Of a DNA stretch of 64,000 nt, positions 61,657 to 64,000 are shown in pieces (within the stretch, counting starts at the first letter, position 1; each line of letters begins with the position of its first letter). The stretch comes from Haloactinopolyspora alba (GTDB lineage Bacteria; Actinomycetota; Actinomycetes; Jiangellales; Jiangellaceae): assembly GCF_003014555.1 (NCBI RefSeq), contig NZ_PYGE01000004.1, positions 62,001 through 126,000 of the forward strand, written 5' to 3'. Made by a program: the position numbers and the translations under genes. The notes under the pieces were generated by a model. The model made no database searches and had not been told where the DNA came from. It saw nothing but the letters and a program-made list of their open reading frames with translations.

Positions 61657-63676
61657 GAACTGCGGTGGTGGTGCGGTGTCGCGGACAGCCGTGTCCGCTG
61701 GCGTCGGCCGTGGGCCGGTGGTGGGCGACGGTGTCGCGTACGGCCGGGTGGAGGTGTTGGCGCCGGGCGCGGTGGATCCGGTGTTGCTGGCCGCTTACGA
61801 CGAGGGCGTGGCGCACGGATGGGTGAACCCGCACGATCCTGCCGACGCAGCGGTGTCCACGCCGCTGGATGGTGTGGATCTGCGTGCGGAGTTCCCGCGG
61901 CTGTTCGCCGACGACGGCGACCCGAATCTCGGGGCCGACAGCTGTGGTGCCGCTGCCGCCGATCCGCCTGTCGCCTCGCTACCCGCCGCCGCGCGACCCG
62001 CCGTCGATCCGCCCGGCACCCGTCCGGTTGCCGTCGATTCCCCCGCCGCCGCGCCGCTCGCCGCGGCTGAGGCGGCGGTGGTCGAGGTGCCGCGGGTGTT
62101 ACCGGCCGCGGTGGCGGACATGGCGCCGGGTCCGGAGCTGGCGGGCGTCCTCGACGGTGTCGACGTCGCGGAGTTGGGGGCGTTCGAGCTGGTCGAGGCC
62201 GCCGCGGCGTGGCAGCGCCTCACCTCGTGGGCACTGGCCGCGCAGGCGGGCGTGCTGGCGGAGTTGACCCGTCGGACGGCGATGCGCCCGGCCGGCGATA
62301 CCGGCTACCGGTCGGTGAACCCGGTCACGAACACCGCGATGGATGTCGCAGGGCGCACCCACACCACGACCCGGCAGGCCGAGAACGCCGTCGGGCACGC
62401 TGTGCAACTGGTCGAGGACTTTCCCGCCACCCACGCCGCGTTGGCCGCCGGCATGATCGACGAGCGCCGTGCCCGGGTGATCACGGCCGAGCTGGGCGGG
62501 CAGGACCCGGCGATCCGGCGCCGGGTCGAGGCCTCGGTCTTGCCCGAGGCCGGCGACCTCGACTCCGTCCTGCTGCGGCGGAAGGTGAAACACCTGCTGC
62601 AGCAGCTCGCCCCGGTCGAGGCCGAGCAGCGCTGCCAGCAGGCCAGGCAGCGCCGCTACGTGCGCGACAGCCCTGCCGAGGACGGCATGGCCCACCTCGA
62701 GGCGTTCATGCCCGCCGAGGACGTCGCCGCTGTCATGGCCACCCTCAACGCCGCCGCCGAGACCGCGAAACGCCGCGACCGGGAATCCAGCCGCGAGCCG
62801 CGCACGCTCGACCAGCGACGAGCCGATGCCCTGGCCGAACTCGTCTGGAACTCGCTGACCACCGGCCATCTCGGTGCTCGCCCCGACGTCAGCCACGGCA
62901 ACAACGGCGACAGTGGGCATGACGGACACGACGACGGACACGACGACGGACACGGCGACGGAAGCGGCGGTGGGCGTCGCGATGCCGACGGCCACGACCG
63001 TCACGGTCATGCAGGCGGCACCGCGTCGCCGGGTGGTGCGCCGGTGGGTACGGCGCTGGCCCATGCACACGGCCGTCCGGTCACCGTGCACGTGACCATA
63101 CCGCTGACCACGCTCCTCGGACTCGACGAACACCCGGCCCACCTGGACGGCTACGGCCCCGTCCCGGGCCAGATCGGCCGCCACCTCGCCGCCGGTGGCC
63201 TGTGGCAATGGGTCGGCACCCATCCCGCCACCGGGCAGGTGCTCGACCACGGCCTCACCCGCTACCGTCCACCCCAGGCCCTCATTGATCACGTCGTGCT
63301 CCGTGACCGCGAATGCCGCTCACCCGGCTGTCACCGCCCCGCTATGGCCTGCGAGATCGACCACCGCGACCCGCACAGTCGCGGTGGCCCCACCTCCGCC
63401 TGCAACTGTCTCCCGCTGTGCAAGACCCACCACCTGCTGAAACATCACGGTCGATGGCGCCTTGTCCGGCTCCAGTCCGGGGCGTACGAATGGATCTCAC
63501 CCTCGGGACACCGCTACACCAAGCCCCCCGAGTCCATCGGCCCGATCACCGGAACGCACCCGGACGTCGAGCCAACCGGTGTCGGGCCGCCCCGGTTGAA
63601 ACCACCACCCAGCCCTGTTGATCCGACGGTCCGGGCCGACCCGCCCGGTCCGTGCGACGACGTCCCGCCGTTCTAG
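61649..63676 (+). CDS. 13E12/DUF222-type HNH endonuclease domain protein
   Basis: A 675-residue protein. After an Ala/Pro-rich stretch, the helical DUF222 region spans about 170-400 (ELGAFELVEAAAAWQRL, MIDERRARVITAELGG). A His/Asp/Gly-rich low-complexity insert follows at about 415-460. The C-terminal HNH nuclease is CRSPGCHRPAMACEIDHRDP, then CNCLPLCKTHHLLKHHGRW. These 13E12-repeat proteins are multicopy in actinobacteria. Their target is unknown. ATG at 61649 is chosen because MFENC is a typical opening; the frame extends 81 codons upstream through promoter sequence. Confidence 0.88.
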   Translation: MFENCGGGAVSRTAVSAGVGRGPVVGDGVAYGRVEVLAPGAVDPVLLAAYDEGVAHGWVNPHDPADAAVSTPLDGVDLRAEFPRLFADDGDPNLGADSCGAAAADPPVASLPAAARPAVDPPGTRPVAVDSPAAAPLAAAEAAVVEVPRVLPAAVADMAPGPELAGVLDGVDVAELGAFELVEAAAAWQRLTSWALAAQAGVLAELTRRTAMRPAGDTGYRSVNPVTNTAMDVAGRTHTTTRQAENAVGHAVQLVEDFPATHAALAAGMIDERRARVITAELGGQDPAIRRRVEASVLPEAGDLDSVLLRRKVKHLLQQLAPVEAEQRCQQARQRRYVRDSPAEDGMAHLEAFMPAEDVAAVMATLNAAAETAKRRDRESSREPRTLDQRRADALAELVWNSLTTGHLGARPDVSHGNNGDSGHDGHDDGHDDGHGDGSGGGRRDADGHDRHGHAGGTASPGGAPVGTALAHAHGRPVTVHVTIPLTTLLGLDEHPAHLDGYGPVPGQIGRHLAAGGLWQWVGTHPATGQVLDHGLTRYRPPQALIDHVVLRDRECRSPGCHRPAMACEIDHRDPHSRGGPTSACNCLPLCKTHHLLKHHGRWRLVRLQSGAYEWISPSGHRYTKPPESIGPITGTHPDVEPTGVGPPRLKPPPSPVDPTVRADPPGPCDDVPPF

Positions 63677-64000
63677 GAACCCCGGGTGCCTTTTCCGCCG
63701 ACGTCCTCGCCGACCAGGGCGGTGACGGCGGTGTCGATGGCCGCGAGCGCACGATCGGCGTCCTGCTCGGCCACGACCGCGTGCAGGTGCTCGGCCGACA
63801 GCGGCGCCAGCACGACATGGGCCAGGGCGTCGGCGTCGTCGCCGGGACGTGCCGCGGCGAGCAGCAGGGCCGTGTGGCGATGCCAGAAGCGATACGCGCC
63901 GATGCGGTAGCGCGCGCCGGGTGCGGCGGTCTCGGACATCCGCACCAGGTCGAGGTGGGCAAGGACGTAGTGCGCGTACGCGTCGACGAAGGCCCTCAGC
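63673..64000 (-). CDS. TetR family regulator, C-terminal part (truncated by window edge)
   Basis: The minus-strand frame runs off the end of the window with no stop. The visible 108 residues (FVDAYAHYVLAHLDLVRMSE, then RIGAYRFWHRHTALLLAA and LAHVVLAPLSAEHLHAVV) match the ligand-binding C-terminal half of SbtR-like TetR regulators. The DNA-binding half lies beyond 64000. Its stop overlaps the converging HNH gene stop by four bases. Confidence 0.8.
   Translation of the reverse strand, partial: LRAFVDAYAHYVLAHLDLVRMSETAAPGARYRIGAYRFWHRHTALLLAAARPGDDADALAHVVLAPLSAEHLHAVVAEQDADRALAAIDTAVTALVGEDVGGKGTRGS

Noticed and set aside
62880-63010. His/Asp/Gly repeat as a possible CRISPR or tandem DNA repeat
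   Set aside because: The repeats are irregular codon-level low complexity within the HNH protein, with no spacers.
1-64000. Prophage, insertion sequence, integrase or CRISPR array
   Set aside because: No transposase, integrase, phage structural or Cas signatures were found in any frame examined.

Overview
The window is high-GC DNA from a free-living actinobacterium. The evidence is frequent GTG starts, a bacterial proteasome activator (Bpa), Actinobacteria-typical families (LCP protein, 13E12/DUF222 HNH protein, DUF5926, DUF6457, TIGR03086, ECF42) and a saprophyte-style plant-sugar island. I cannot name the genus. No phage, IS, CRISPR array or rRNA is visible. One tRNA gene, tRNA-Ser(UGA), is present.

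Region 1 (1-29.8 kb) is mostly chromosomal housekeeping. It holds an LCP cell-wall ligase, a decayed gene (1706-2010), tRNA-Ser, a kinase-like protein overlapping a sulfurtransferase tail to tail, and a tight acyl-CoA ligase/unknown/sulfurtransferase operon. A lone ammonium transporter follows. A long + strand run comes next: ketoglutaric-semialdehyde dehydrogenase, nitrilase-type amidase, MobA, DUF6457, K+ channel, quinone oxidoreductase, NUDIX and Bpa. Then come the pheA-serS-HAD cluster, a large membrane phosphodiesterase-like protein, a glycosyltransferase, an ArsR/SRPBCC pair, arginine deiminase, a SEC-C protein, an RsbW-like ATPase, a flavohaemoprotein and an ORC-like AAA ATPase.

Region 2 (29.9-57.4 kb) is an L-arabinose/plant-glycan utilisation island with four LacI regulators. 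Operon A (34732 to 29956, minus) is SBP-permease-permease-GH51 alpha-L-arabinofuranosidase. Operon B (46897 to 37269, minus) is SBP-permease-permease-GH127 beta-L-arabinofuranosidase and a 1478-residue secreted enzyme. Its gene order mirrors the bifidobacterial hydroxyproline-arabinoside locus, which makes the giant protein a probable GH121-type beta-L-arabinobiosidase. A secreted GH3-CBM6 protein with its own LacI follows, then a LacI-araB-araD-araA operon. Together these can release arabinose oligomers outside the cell, import them, cleave them inside, and convert L-arabinose to D-xylulose-5-phosphate. Palindromic LacI-type operators are visible: TGTGAGCGCTCACA-like sites are shared by operon A and the ara operon, and TCGAAGCGCTTCGA lies before the GH3 gene. 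A separate repeated motif lies before operon B.

Region 3 (57.4-64 kb) has an aldo/keto reductase and an ECF42 sigma-factor module. The module includes a DGPF/YCII protein made by an in-frame 366-bp duplication, a second YCII protein, a RibD-like reductase, and two near-identical promoter-like repeats that look like the sigma factor's own targets. A 13E12-type HNH protein and a truncated TetR regulator close the window.

Also notable are a dispersed palindromic element at the ends of two arabinose operons, a 20-bp perfect inverted repeat after GH51, and CTAG-rich clusters around the AAA ATPase and near 37.1 kb.
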